64,000 bases of DNA from Phenylobacterium haematophilum. GTDB lineage: Bacteria > Pseudomonadota > Alphaproteobacteria > Caulobacterales > Caulobacteraceae. Under the pieces are notes generated by a model. The model was not told the origin of the DNA. It ran no database searches and saw only the letters and a list, made by a program, of their open reading frames with translations. Each line of letters begins with the position of its first letter. The stretch's first letter is position 1. Positions 25,126 to 33,461 of this stretch are shown one piece after another. The stretch spans positions 62,001-126,000 of the forward strand of contig NZ_JACIDK010000007.1 in the NCBI RefSeq assembly GCF_014196295.1. The letters run 5' to 3'. A program made the translations under genes and the position numbers.

Positions 25126-25245
25126 ATGGACCGACGCACGAAAGCCAAAGGTCTCGCCAAGCAATTGCCGGATGCGCCATGCCTTGCGGCAAGTTTGTTG
25201 ACGCGTCCCCCGCTGGAGTTACGGGCGGCTACTCCCCAGTGACGC
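25126..25245 (-). promoter_or_regulatory. yybP-ykoY manganese riboswitch
   Basis: On the minus strand the conserved aptamer blocks occur in order: GGGGAGTAGC (complement of 25228-25237), CGTCAACA (about 25195-25203) and GAGACCTTTGGC (about 25144-25156). The GGGGAGUAGC and GACCUUUGGC elements are the defining internal loops of the Mn2+-binding aptamer. It lies directly upstream of a GDT1-type Mn2+ transporter, one of the classical target families. The boundaries are approximate. Confidence 0.9.
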
Positions 25246-25573
25246 GGTGTGGATAGGGTGGTGGCTGACGGTGGGCAAGTGCGAACGACTCGCGATTGAA
25301 TCGCCCCCAGTTTTCACAGTCTCGTGAGCGGAGGCTTTGTCGCGGCCGGGAGCGCCTGTGGAAAACTCAAGCCCGCCAAGCCCTGGCTGCAAAGGTAAAT
25401 GCGGCGTTAACGAAATTCTCGTGGGGATGACCGCTCCAGACCGTTGACGAGTCATTAGCCTTCATGGCCCCATATGGAGCGTATCGGGGGCGGGGCAGCC
25501 ACTAGATATAGCGGTGAATACGGCCGGGCGGTGTCCCGGAGGCAAAGCGTCTGATAGTTATGGGTTTTGGGGC
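25246..25573 (+). promoter_or_regulatory. nrdA upstream region with NrdR-box-like and DnaA-box-like sites
   Basis: No gene is seen here. At 25499-25514 CCACTAGATATAGCGG matches 12 of 16 positions of the NrdR box (acaCwAnATaTwGtgt). A weaker copy is centred at 25473. TGTGGAAAA (25357-25365) and TGTGGATAG (25248-25256) resemble DnaA boxes on the reverse strand. Three GANTC (CcrM) sites lie at 25287, 25298 and 25449. Together this is consistent with cell-cycle and dNTP-linked control of nrdA. Confidence 0.5.
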
Positions 25574-27439
25574 ATGAGCAGCGGCGAAGCGGTGATGCGA
25601 ACGGTTTCGGAAGCGACCCAGACGGCGCCGGATCGGGCTGAACGGCCCGCGCTTCAGCTCGTCCGGAAGGTCGAGGTCGATCGCTCGCGCGACGCGCTGT
25701 TGACCGAGTTCGGCAAGACGACCCTCGAAGACCGCTACCTGCTGGCGGGCGAGAGCTACCAGGACATGTTCGCCCGCGTCGCGACGGCCTATGCCGACGA
25801 CGCCGAGCACGCCCAGCGGGTCTACGACTACATCTCGAACCTCTGGTTCATGCCGGCCACCCCGGTGCTCTCGAACGGCGGCGCCGGTCGCGGCCTGCCG
25901 ATCTCCTGCTTCCTGAACGCGGTCGGCGATTCGCTCGACGGCATTCAGAGCGTCTGGAACGAGAACGTGGCCCTGGCCTCCAACGGCGGCGGCATCGGCA
26001 CCTACTGGGGCGGCGTCCGTTCGATCGGCGAGAAGGTCAAGGGCGCCGGCCAGACCAGCGGCATCATCCCCTTCATCCGGGTGATGGACTCGCTGACCCT
26101 GGCGATTTCGCAGGGCTCGCTGCGCCGCGGTTCGGCCGCGGTCTATCTCGACATCCACCACCCGGAGATCGAGGAGTTCCTCGAGATCCGCAAGCCGTCG
26201 GGCGACTTCAACCGCAAGTCCCTGAACCTGCACCACGGCATCAACATCACCGACGAGTTCATGGAGGCTGTCCGCGACGGCGCCATGTTCGGGCTGCGGT
26301 CGCCGAAGAACCAGGAAGTCCTGCGTGAGGTCGACGCCCGTTCGCTGTGGCAGAAGATCCTCGAGATCCGCCTGCAGACTGGCGAGCCCTACCTGATCTT
26401 CTCCGACACCGTGAACCGCTCGATGCCGCAGCATCAGCGCGACCTCGGCCTCAGCGTCCGCCAGTCGAACCTGTGCTCGGAGATCATGCTCCACACCGGA
26501 ACGGACCACCTGGGCCACGAGCGCACCGCGGTCTGCTGTCTCTCGTCGGTCAACGCCGAGAAGTTCATGGAATGGCGCGACCACCCGACCTTCGTCGAGG
26601 ACGTCATGCGGTTCCTCGACAACGTGCTGGAGGACTTCATCCGCAGCGCGCCGCCGGAAATGAAGAACGCGGTCTACGCCGCCCAGCGCGAACGCTCGGT
26701 GGGGCTGGGCCTGATGGGCTTCCACTCCTTCCTGCAGATGCAGAACGTGCCGTTCGAGAGCGCCCTGGCCAAGAGCTGGAACATGCGCCTGTTCAAGCAC
26801 CTGCGCCGTCAGTGCGACGCGGCCTCGCGCAAGCTAGCCGCCGAGCGCGGCGCCTGCCCGGACGCGGCCGAGAAGGGCGTGATGGAGCGCTTCAGCCACA
26901 AGCTGGCCATCGCCCCGACCGCCTCGATCTCGATCATCTGCGGCGGCACCAGCGCCGGCATCGAGCCGATCCCGGCCAACATCTACACCCACAAGACCCT
27001 GTCGGGTTCGTTCGCGGTGAAGAATCCCTACCTGGAGCGCCTGCTCGACGAGAAGGGCAAGAACACCTCGCAGGTCTGGGACTCGATCCTGGAGAACGAA
27101 GGCTCGGTCCAGCATCTCGACTTCCTCAGCCAGGACGAGAAAGACGTCTACAAGACCGCCTTCGAACTCGACCAGCGTTGGGTGATCGAACTGGCCGCCG
27201 ACCGCACCCCGGACATCTGCCAGTCGCAGTCGGTCAACGTCTTCCTGCCGGGCGACGTCGACAAGTGGGACCTGCACATGCTGCACTGGCAGGCCTGGGA
27301 ACGCGGCTGCAAGTCGCTCTACTATCTACGCTCCAAGTCGGTGCAGCGCGCCGCTCACGCCGGCGGCGAGGGCGTGGCCATGGTCATCGACGCGCCGTCC
27401 GAGCGCACCGACTACGAAGAGTGCTTGGCCTGCCAGTAG
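25574..27439 (+). CDS. nrdA: ribonucleoside-diphosphate reductase alpha subunit, class Ia, without ATP-cone
   Basis: 621 aa catalytic subunit that reduces ribonucleotides to deoxyribonucleotides. Active-site features are PISCFLN (reactive cysteine), NLCSEIML (N-C-E catalytic triad), the radical-transfer tyrosine pair in LYYLRSK, and a C-terminal redox-shuttle CLACQ. The usual N-terminal ATP-cone (about 90 residues) is absent: the protein starts only about 25 residues before the LLTEFGKTTLEDRYL segment. The ATG at 25574 is one of two candidates (the other is 25595). nrdB lies 2.3 kb downstream rather than adjacent. Confidence 0.95.
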   Translation: MSSGEAVMRTVSEATQTAPDRAERPALQLVRKVEVDRSRDALLTEFGKTTLEDRYLLAGESYQDMFARVATAYADDAEHAQRVYDYISNLWFMPATPVLSNGGAGRGLPISCFLNAVGDSLDGIQSVWNENVALASNGGGIGTYWGGVRSIGEKVKGAGQTSGIIPFIRVMDSLTLAISQGSLRRGSAAVYLDIHHPEIEEFLEIRKPSGDFNRKSLNLHHGINITDEFMEAVRDGAMFGLRSPKNQEVLREVDARSLWQKILEIRLQTGEPYLIFSDTVNRSMPQHQRDLGLSVRQSNLCSEIMLHTGTDHLGHERTAVCCLSSVNAEKFMEWRDHPTFVEDVMRFLDNVLEDFIRSAPPEMKNAVYAAQRERSVGLGLMGFHSFLQMQNVPFESALAKSWNMRLFKHLRRQCDAASRKLAAERGACPDAAEKGVMERFSHKLAIAPTASISIICGGTSAGIEPIPANIYTHKTLSGSFAVKNPYLERLLDEKGKNTSQVWDSILENEGSVQHLDFLSQDEKDVYKTAFELDQRWVIELAADRTPDICQSQSVNVFLPGDVDKWDLHMLHWQAWERGCKSLYYLRSKSVQRAAHAGGEGVAMVIDAPSERTDYEECLACQ

Positions 27440-27747
27440 GCGCCGTCTTCTAACCGCCGTCCTCCAGCGGCGGCCGACAGGAACGACCTGGATCGAGGGG
27501 CTGCGGGCCCCTCGATTGCTGTCTGGACGGCCGGAGGCCGGCCCGGCCCCGGCGCGCACGAATTGCGCGCATATCCCTTGTTCTGTCCCAGTTTGATCCG
27601 GTTCCGCGCCCGCGGACACGCCGCCTCAGGTGTAAACCCGATGTGACGCAGGGCTGAGGAACGGATTTCCCGTTGGCGTCATTCCACCATCATGGAAGGG
27701 TGCTTGTTGAGCCGCACGCTCAACGATGCGGTACGGGAGAATTGCTG
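27440..27747 (+). terminator. nrdA 3' region with terminator-like hairpins
   Basis: No gene is seen in these 308 bases. ATCGAGGGG (27492-27500) and CCCCTCGAT (27508-27516) form a perfect 9-bp stem with a 7-nt loop, and GCGCGCA/TGCGCGC forms a second stem near 27555. Neither has a strong T-run. The end of the region holds the promoter of the next gene. Confidence 0.5.
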
Positions 27748-28584
27748 ATGAGGCTGTTGGCTGGGCTGGCCATCGCCTTGAGTTTTGGCGCTGCGACGGG
27801 GGTCGACGCCCAAATACCGAGGCCTGTAGGCGCCACGGACCTGAAGGACGCGGCTTTCGCGCCGGACAAGGCGCCGAAGATCCGACAGGACGACTTTTCC
27901 AACATGGTCGAGCGCGAGCAGTTCGCGCCCGACGGCGCCCCCGTCCGCTGGACCACCAACAACTTCCAGATCGGCAAGACCGAGCGCGGCTCGGTCGACA
28001 ACCTGCGGCTCAGCGTCGGCGGCGCGGTGCGCTCGCCCAGCGGCCTGCCGGCCAATATCGACCCGCGCGCGGCCCAGTTCGACGCCGACGCCTATGAGGT
28101 GGCCGTCACCCGCGACTGGGCGCCGGTGCGTATGCGGGCCGGAGAGCTCGATGTCGCCGTCACCCCGCACACGGGCGTCGGCCTCTCCAACAGCGGCGGC
28201 CAGGCCGAGGCCGGCGCCACCCTGACGGTCGCCCAGAAGCGCGACGATGCGGTCGAGGACCGCCTCAACGACCTCGGGGTCCGTGACGGCAAGGCTTATG
28301 GCGACCAGGGCCGCTGGTACCTGTTCGCCGCCGCCAGCGGCCGGGCGGTCGGGCTCAACGTCCTGCGCACCGGCAACAGCTGGGACGGCCAGGGCTGGAC
28401 CACCGATCCGTCCAGCGCCCTGGTGGGCGACGCCCATGTCGGGGTCGCCTACCGCAAGGGGGCCCTGCAGACCTCGTTCGGCTACATCCACCGCGAAGTG
28501 AAGGGCGAACACATGGTCTTCGGGCAGGAGACCAAGGAGGATTCGGTCCTGGCCTTCACCTTCTCGATCAAGCCGCAGAAGTGA
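27748..28584 (+). CDS. outer-membrane-like protein, possibly LpxR-type lipid A deacylase family
   Basis: 278 aa with a signal peptide (MRLLAGLAIALSFGAATGVDA), preceded by GGGAGA. The body alternates amphipathic strands, and the C-terminal part (GVAYRKGALQTSFGYIHRE, then GQETKEDSVLAFTFSIKP) resembles the end of LpxR-type barrels. I could not identify catalytic residues with confidence. It lies between nrdA and nrdB with no functional link. It could be an unrelated barrel protein. Confidence 0.6.
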   Translation: MRLLAGLAIALSFGAATGVDAQIPRPVGATDLKDAAFAPDKAPKIRQDDFSNMVEREQFAPDGAPVRWTTNNFQIGKTERGSVDNLRLSVGGAVRSPSGLPANIDPRAAQFDADAYEVAVTRDWAPVRMRAGELDVAVTPHTGVGLSNSGGQAEAGATLTVAQKRDDAVEDRLNDLGVRDGKAYGDQGRWYLFAAASGRAVGLNVLRTGNSWDGQGWTTDPSSALVGDAHVGVAYRKGALQTSFGYIHREVKGEHMVFGQETKEDSVLAFTFSIKPQK

Positions 28585-28733
28585 CGCAGCCGATCGGACT
28601 TGAGATATATCGGAATGTCGCTATGACGGGCCCTGCAGCGCGTCCCGTGCTTCCGTAAGCGTTTACGTCAGCCAACGCATCCACCTTGCCCGCCGGGCGC
28701 CGGATGCATCGCGCGGCGCTTACGGAGTTCCAT

Positions 28734-28979
28734 ATGCCTGCACTTCCCCGCCGGCTGCCTGCGCGTTTCGCCGGCGTCGTCATGCCTTTCGTGCTTTCGA
28801 TCCTGATGACCTTCATCGTCTCGGGGATTTCGACCCTCAAGAGCGTCGGCGCGACGCCGGCCATGCCCGCCGCCTGGATGGGCGCCTGGGCGGTTTCCTG
28901 GCTGGTCGCCTTTCCGGCTTTGCTGGTGCTGCTGCCGGTCGTCCGGCGCATCGTCGCCCTGATCGTCGAGCCGGCCTGA
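28734..28979 (+). CDS. DUF2798 family small membrane protein
   Basis: 81 aa with two TM helices (VVMPFVLSILMTFIVSGISTL and WMGAWAVSWLVAFPALLVLL, each quoted only in part) separated by a short loop. The two-helix layout, with a charged N-terminus and an ending near LVVLPVVRRIV, fits DUF2798. The ATG at 28734 has GGAG upstream and is preferred over an earlier in-frame ATG. The function is unknown. It is convergent with a GST gene, the stops being about 17 bp apart. Confidence 0.72.
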   Translation: MPALPRRLPARFAGVVMPFVLSILMTFIVSGISTLKSVGATPAMPAAWMGAWAVSWLVAFPALLVLLPVVRRIVALIVEPA

Positions 28980-28995
28980 GTCGCGGGGAGGGCGC

Positions 28996-29652
28996 CTAGC
29001 CCTCCCATGCCCCTTCGAACGGCATCCGATCAGCCCAAAACGCGGCCAGCCGCGGCTCGGCGTCCACCCGGCGCACGACGGCGCTCATCTTCGGGGCGGC
29101 CCGGTAGAAGACCTTGCGGCGTGGCGTCCAGCGCGACATCACCGCCACATAGAGGTCGAGCACGCTGAAGGCGTCGCCCAGGATGTAGTCGCCGGGCTCG
29201 ATCTGTTCGTCCATCATCCGCCAGCAGTCGGCGATACGCTGGGCGGTGCGCTCGCTGATCACCTTCTCGGCCGCCCGGTCGGCGGCCAGCCGGCTCGGAT
29301 CGTCGCGCACCCAGAACATCGAATAGACCTGCGCCGGCAGATAGATCATCCAGCGCAGGAACTGCGCGCGCTCCGCCGCATCGATCGCCGGCGCCAGCCT
29401 CGCCTCCGGGTGGCGGTCGGCCAGGTGGATCAGGATCGCCGCGCTCTCGGTCAGCAACTCCCCCTCGGGCGTGATCACTGCTGGAACTTGGCGCAGGCGG
29501 TTGACCTCGCCGACCGCGTCGGCCGCCGCCTGGCTGGCCCAGGGCGCGTTCTCCACCACCCGATAGGGCAAGCCCAGCAAGGTCAGTGTCGCTTCGACCG
29601 GGACCGAACCCGATCCGGCCGCCCCGTGGACGACATATTCAGAGCTCATCAT
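28996..29652 (-). CDS. glutathione S-transferase family protein
   Basis: 218 aa. The N-domain has VVHGAAGSGSVPVEATLTLLG (in part), the cis-proline motif RLRQVPAVITPEGELLTESAAILIHLAD, and a helical C-domain with YILGDAFSVLDLYVAVMSRW. It is only distantly like the GST at 6816. It is transcribed divergently from nrdB across a 129-bp region that carries NrdR-like boxes. Confidence 0.85.
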   Translation of the reverse strand: MMSSEYVVHGAAGSGSVPVEATLTLLGLPYRVVENAPWASQAAADAVGEVNRLRQVPAVITPEGELLTESAAILIHLADRHPEARLAPAIDAAERAQFLRWMIYLPAQVYSMFWVRDDPSRLAADRAAEKVISERTAQRIADCWRMMDEQIEPGDYILGDAFSVLDLYVAVMSRWTPRRKVFYRAAPKMSAVVRRVDAEPRLAAFWADRMPFEGAWEG

Positions 29653-29665
29653 TCATCCCCGTGTT

Positions 29666-29714
29666 TCACAACATCTTGCGTGTGATGTGATGACCCAACC
29701 ACAAGATATGCCCT
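29666..29714. promoter_or_regulatory. paired NrdR-box-like sites upstream of nrdB
   Basis: The box at 29666-29681 (TCACAACATCTTGCGT) matches about 12 of 16 consensus positions. The box at 29699-29714 (CCACAAGATATGCCCT) matches its left half and shares CCAC-A-GATAT with the nrdA site. The start-to-start distance is 33 bp, close to the usual three helical turns of tandem NrdR boxes. Confidence 0.55.
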
Positions 29715-29781
29715 TCCGCTGGCGCCCGAACGGCGCCTAGATACGCTCCAACACCAGCCGTCAGATTCGAAAGCCGCACCC

Positions 29782-30810
29782 GTGACCGCGACGTCCGCTC
29801 AGCCCGGCCTGCTCACTCCGTCCTTCGCCTACAAGCCGTTCCGCTACCCTTGGGCCTATGACTTCTGGAAGAAGCAGCAGCAGGTCCACTGGATGCCGGA
29901 AGAGGTGCCGCTGGGCGAAGACCTCAAGGACTGGGCGGCCAAGCTCAACGACAAGGAGCGCAACCTCCTCACCCAGATCTTCCGGTTCTTCACTCAATCG
30001 GACGTCGAGGTGAACGACAACTACATGGAACGCTACAGCCGCGTCTTCAAACCCACCGAGGTGAAGATGATGCTGTCGGCCTTCTCCAACATGGAGACGA
30101 TCCACATCGCCGCCTACGCTCTGCTGCTCGAAACCATCGGCATGCCCGACAGCGAGTTCACGGCGTTCCTCGACTACCAGGCGATGCGCGACAAGCACGA
30201 CTACATGCAGAAGTTCGGCGTCGACTCGAACGCCGACATCGCCCGCACGCTGGCCATGTTCGGCGGCTTCACCGAGGGCCTGCAGCTGTTCGCCAGCTTC
30301 GCGATGCTGATGAACTTCCCGCGCCACAACAAGATGAAGGGCATGGGCCAGATCGTCTCGTGGTCGGTGCGCGACGAGAGCCTGCACTGCGAAGGCATCA
30401 TCAAGCTCTACCACGCGTTCAACAAGGAGACCGGCGCGGTCACCAAGAGCGTCGGCGACGACATCGTCGACTGCTGCAAGACCGTGGTCGGCCTGGAAGA
30501 CAAGTTCATCGACCTGGCCTTCGAGGCCGGCGAGATCCAGGGCATGACCCCGGACGACATCAAGGCCTACATCCGCTTCATCGCCGACTGGCGCCTCCGC
30601 CAGCTGCATCTGCCGGAAGTCTACGGCGTGAAGGAAAACCCGCTGCCCTGGCTGCAGTCGATGCTCTCGGGCGTCGAGCACGCCAACTTCTTCGAGGCCC
30701 GCTCGACCGAGTACTCGAAGGCCGCGACCAAGGGCCAATGGCACGGCGCCGACGGCGTCTGGTCGTCCTTCGACAACATGCTGGCCAAGCGCGCCGAAGC
30801 CGCGGAGTAG
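29782..30810 (+). CDS. nrdB: ribonucleoside-diphosphate reductase beta subunit, class Ia
   Basis: 342 aa radical-generating subunit. Diiron ligand motifs can be seen: the FFTQSDVEVNDNY segment, METIHIAAYALLLE (ExxH) and VRDESLHCEG (ExxH). The C-terminal tail binds NrdA. There is no N-terminal ATP-cone, so neither subunit carries the activity-site domain. The start is a GTG at 29782 with no obvious strong ribosome site. It is separated from nrdA by three unrelated genes but shares its NrdR-like control sites. Confidence 0.95.
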   Translation: MTATSAQPGLLTPSFAYKPFRYPWAYDFWKKQQQVHWMPEEVPLGEDLKDWAAKLNDKERNLLTQIFRFFTQSDVEVNDNYMERYSRVFKPTEVKMMLSAFSNMETIHIAAYALLLETIGMPDSEFTAFLDYQAMRDKHDYMQKFGVDSNADIARTLAMFGGFTEGLQLFASFAMLMNFPRHNKMKGMGQIVSWSVRDESLHCEGIIKLYHAFNKETGAVTKSVGDDIVDCCKTVVGLEDKFIDLAFEAGEIQGMTPDDIKAYIRFIADWRLRQLHLPEVYGVKENPLPWLQSMLSGVEHANFFEARSTEYSKAATKGQWHGADGVWSSFDNMLAKRAEAAE

Positions 30811-30823
30811 ACGCCTCCAAATC

Positions 30824-30925
30824 CTCCCCCGCTGGAGGAGGTGGCGCGCGTAGCGACGGAGGGGGACTGCGGCTCAACAAGCCCCCTCAGTCAGCCTGTC
30901 GGCTGACCGTTCCCCCAGCGGGGGA
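30824..30925. repeat. intergenic palindromic repeat with nested hairpins
   Basis: The outer arms CTCCCCCGCTGG (30824-30835) and CCAGCGGGGGAG (30914-30925) are perfect inverse complements. Inside are GAGGGG/CCCCTC and a perfect GTCAGCC/GGCTGAC hairpin (about 30892-30909). It lies between convergent nrdB and a methyltransferase gene and resembles a REP-type element of this genus. It can also act as a bidirectional transcription barrier. Confidence 0.7.
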
Positions 30926-30929
30926 GCAA

Positions 30930-31526
30930 CTACTTCACCGCATCCACGAACCACCACTCGCGCATCACCCCGTCGAAGCCGCCGCCCTGGCCGGCGGTGA
31001 GCTCCAGCGCCGCCCAGTCGCCGGCCGCGCCATAGGCCTTGCGCAGGCTCTCCTCGGTCGGGAAATTGTAGTAGCGGCCCAGGCTGTCGCGCCCGCCGCC
31101 GTCGCCGGCCTTGAACCCGGCGTTGAACCGCCCGCCCGGCTTCAGCGCCCGATGGATGCGGGTCAGCACGTCGGCCAGGCCGTTCTCGGGCACATGCAGC
31201 AGGCAGGCGTTGGCCCAGACGCCGTCATAGGCGCCGACCTCGTCCAGTTCCTCGAACCGCATCACCCGCACCGGCCGTCCCAGGCGAGCCTGCGCCTGCG
31301 CCGCCAGTCCGGCCGAGCCGTCGGTCGGCGTGACGTCGAACCCGGCGGCGTCCATCAGTTCGGCGTCCTGCCCGCCGCCGCAGCCCAGCTCCAGGATCCG
31401 CGCCCGCGGCCGCAGCTGTTCCAGGAAACGGTGCAGCCGCGTCGGCTCGCCCCGCTTGCGCGCCGCATAGGCGGCCGCTTCGCGGTCGTAGAAGGCCAGG
31501 GTGTCCTCGTCGTGCATCTGCGCCAT
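30930..31526 (-). CDS. class I SAM-dependent methyltransferase
   Basis: 198 aa. The SAM-binding motif I is ILELGCGGGQDAELM (about residues 44-58), with motif II around the aspartate in TPTDGSAG and post-motif region GVWANACLLHVP. Other family marks are ALKPGGRFNAGFKAG and a C-terminal WWFVDAVK. It is a stand-alone gene with no clear neighbour link; the methyl acceptor is unknown. Confidence 0.85.
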   Translation of the reverse strand: MAQMHDEDTLAFYDREAAAYAARKRGEPTRLHRFLEQLRPRARILELGCGGGQDAELMDAAGFDVTPTDGSAGLAAQAQARLGRPVRVMRFEELDEVGAYDGVWANACLLHVPENGLADVLTRIHRALKPGGRFNAGFKAGDGGGRDSLGRYYNFPTEESLRKAYGAAGDWAALELTAGQGGGFDGVMREWWFVDAVK

Positions 31527-31605
31527 GGCCGTCCTCCCCTAAGGTCTGGCCTCCACCTCCCACCGCGTTCATTGTCGCGTCAACGCAAGAACGAGGGGAA
31601 ACGCC

Positions 31606-32400
31606 ATGTCCAAGCTTGTTGAGACGTCCGACGCCGGCCACGTCCGCTCCATCCGGCTGAACCGCCCGGAGAAGAAGAACGCGCTCTCCCAGCAGTTGGC
31701 CTGGGGCGTGATCGAGGCGGTCGACGCGGCCGCCCGCGACGACAACGTCTGGGTCGTGGCGCTGACCGGCTCGGGCAACGCCTTCTGCGCCGGCCTCGAT
31801 CTGACGGGCTCCGAGCCCTACCATCCGGATTCGGCGATGACCGCCCAGCTCGACGACATCAGCTGGGTCGGCCAGTTCGTGCTCGCCCTGCGCAAGCGCT
31901 GCGACAAGCCGGTGGTCGGCGGAATCAACGGCGTGGCGGTCGGTGCGGGCCTCGGCCTGGCGATGGCCACCGACGTGCGGCTGGTCGCCTCGAGCGCGCG
32001 GCTGATGGCCGGCTACACCCGCATCGGCGGCTCCCCGGACGCCGGCCTCACCATCACCCTGCCGCAGGTCATGGGCTACGAGCGGGCCATGCGCTTCATG
32101 ATGGAGAACCGCACCGTCGTCGGCGCCGAGGCGCTGGCCTGGGGCATGGCCGGCGAGGCGGTCGACGATGCGAACTTCCACGCTCGGCTGGCCGAGTACT
32201 GCGCCCAGCTTTGCGAGTGGTCGCCGATCACCCTGCGCCTGCTCAAGCGCGGCATCGTCAAGTCCTACGAGTCCATCGATATGGAGCAGCAGCTCCGCTA
32301 CGAGGTCTCCAATATCGGCCGCGCCTTCCGCAGCGAGGACGGCCAGGAAGCCCGGCGCGCCTTCCTCGAAAAGCGCAAGCCGGTGTTCCAGGGTCGCTGA
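31606..32400 (+). CDS. enoyl-CoA hydratase/isomerase family protein
   Basis: 264 aa crotonase-fold protein. The oxyanion-hole segments are SGNAFCAGLDLTG (about 58) and GGINGVAVGAGLGLAMATDVR (in part, about 105). The region that normally carries the second catalytic glutamate reads GYTRIGGSPDAGLT, so an aspartate may replace it, as in some isomerases and dehalogenases of this superfamily. The reaction therefore cannot be assumed to be classical hydration. It has an independent promoter in a 79-bp gap. Confidence 0.85.
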   Translation: MSKLVETSDAGHVRSIRLNRPEKKNALSQQLAWGVIEAVDAAARDDNVWVVALTGSGNAFCAGLDLTGSEPYHPDSAMTAQLDDISWVGQFVLALRKRCDKPVVGGINGVAVGAGLGLAMATDVRLVASSARLMAGYTRIGGSPDAGLTITLPQVMGYERAMRFMMENRTVVGAEALAWGMAGEAVDDANFHARLAEYCAQLCEWSPITLRLLKRGIVKSYESIDMEQQLRYEVSNIGRAFRSEDGQEARRAFLEKRKPVFQGR

Positions 32401-32418
32401 CCAGCTTCCAAGGAAGCG

Positions 32419-33393
32419 CTAGCTGTTCCAGGGGCCGCCGTTCGGCCTGCGGGGCTCGGTGGTCGGCACCGCGGTCGCCCCGCCGCCCCAGCGGCCGCCG
32501 CCGCTGACGATCGGGTCCTGCTGGCGCGGGGGCGCTCCGCGGCCGCCGACCATCTTCATCAGCGCGGCGACGCGGTTGCCGGTGGCCGGGTGCGTCGAGA
32601 ACAGGTTGTCCGCGCCGCGCCCCGCCAGCGGGTTGATGATGAACATCTGACCGGTGGCCGGATTGCGCTCGGCGGTGACGTTGACGATGCCGTGGGCGTA
32701 GGCCTCGATCTTCTGCAGCGCGCTGGCCAGAGCCTGCGGGTCGCCGCTGATCTCGGCGCCGTGTTTGTCGGCCTCGTATTCGCGGCCGCGGCTGATCGCC
32801 ATCTGCACCAGGGCCGCGGCCATTGGGGCAAGAACCATCAGCGCGATGGTGCCGATGATTCCGCCCGGACGCTCGCGGTCGTTGCCGCCGAAGAACAGCG
32901 CGAAATTGGCCAGCGACGAGATCGCCCCGGCCAGGGTCGCGGTGATGGTCATGGTCAGGGTGTCGCGGTTCTTCACGTGCGCCAGTTCGTGCGCCATCAC
33001 CCCGCGGATCTCGCGGCGGTCCAGCATGCGCAGCAGGCCGACGGTGGCGGCCACGGCGGCATGTTCGGGATCGCGGCCGGTCGCAAAGGCGTTCGGCTGC
33101 TCGGTCTCCATCACATAGACCTTCGGGCGCGGCATGTTGGCCCGGTCGGCCAGTTCGTAGACGTCGTTGACGTAGTTGCGCAGCAGCGGCTCGGAAGTGC
33201 CCGGATCGACCTCGCGCGCGCCGTACATGCGCAGCACGATCTTGTCGGAGTTCCAGTAGCTGAAGAAGTTCATCGCCACGCCGAGGGCGAGCGCGATGGC
33301 CATGCCGGTGGCCCCGCCGATCAGGTAGCCGACGCCGACGAACAGGGCGGTCATGCCCGCCAGCAACATGAAGGTGCGAAGGTGGTTGTGCAT
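32419..33393 (-). CDS. htpX: membrane zinc metalloprotease HtpX (M48)
   Basis: 324 aa integral membrane protease of envelope quality control. Two N-terminal TM helices ([20 protein letters not shown] and [15 protein letters not shown]) precede the catalytic [10 protein letters not shown] (about 138) and a third zinc ligand in [11 protein letters not shown] (about 218), with two further hydrophobic stretches between. A glycine/proline-rich tail extends beyond the usual end. The ATG at 33393 begins [11 protein letters not shown]; the longer upstream frame lies inside the hydrolase gene. Confidence 0.95.
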   Translation of the reverse strand: MHNHLRTFMLLAGMTALFVGVGYLIGGATGMAIALALGVAMNFFSYWNSDKIVLRMYGAREVDPGTSEPLLRNYVNDVYELADRANMPRPKVYVMETEQPNAFATGRDPEHAAVAATVGLLRMLDRREIRGVMAHELAHVKNRDTLTMTITATLAGAISSLANFALFFGGNDRERPGGIIGTIALMVLAPMAAALVQMAISRGREYEADKHGAEISGDPQALASALQKIEAYAHGIVNVTAERNPATGQMFIINPLAGRGADNLFSTHPATGNRVAALMKMVGGRGAPPRQQDPIVSGGGRWGGGATAVPTTEPRRPNGGPWNS

Positions 33394-33461
33394 GGGCGCG
33401 GATATGGGGGTGCAAAGGGCGGCTGCGCAAGGCGCAGCCGCCCTCCCGCCGTCCGATTTCG

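Noticed and set aside
23097-25160. 687-codon minus-strand frame opposite the SLC13 permease
   Set aside because: A shadow of the permease, and it runs across the GDT1 gene in another frame.
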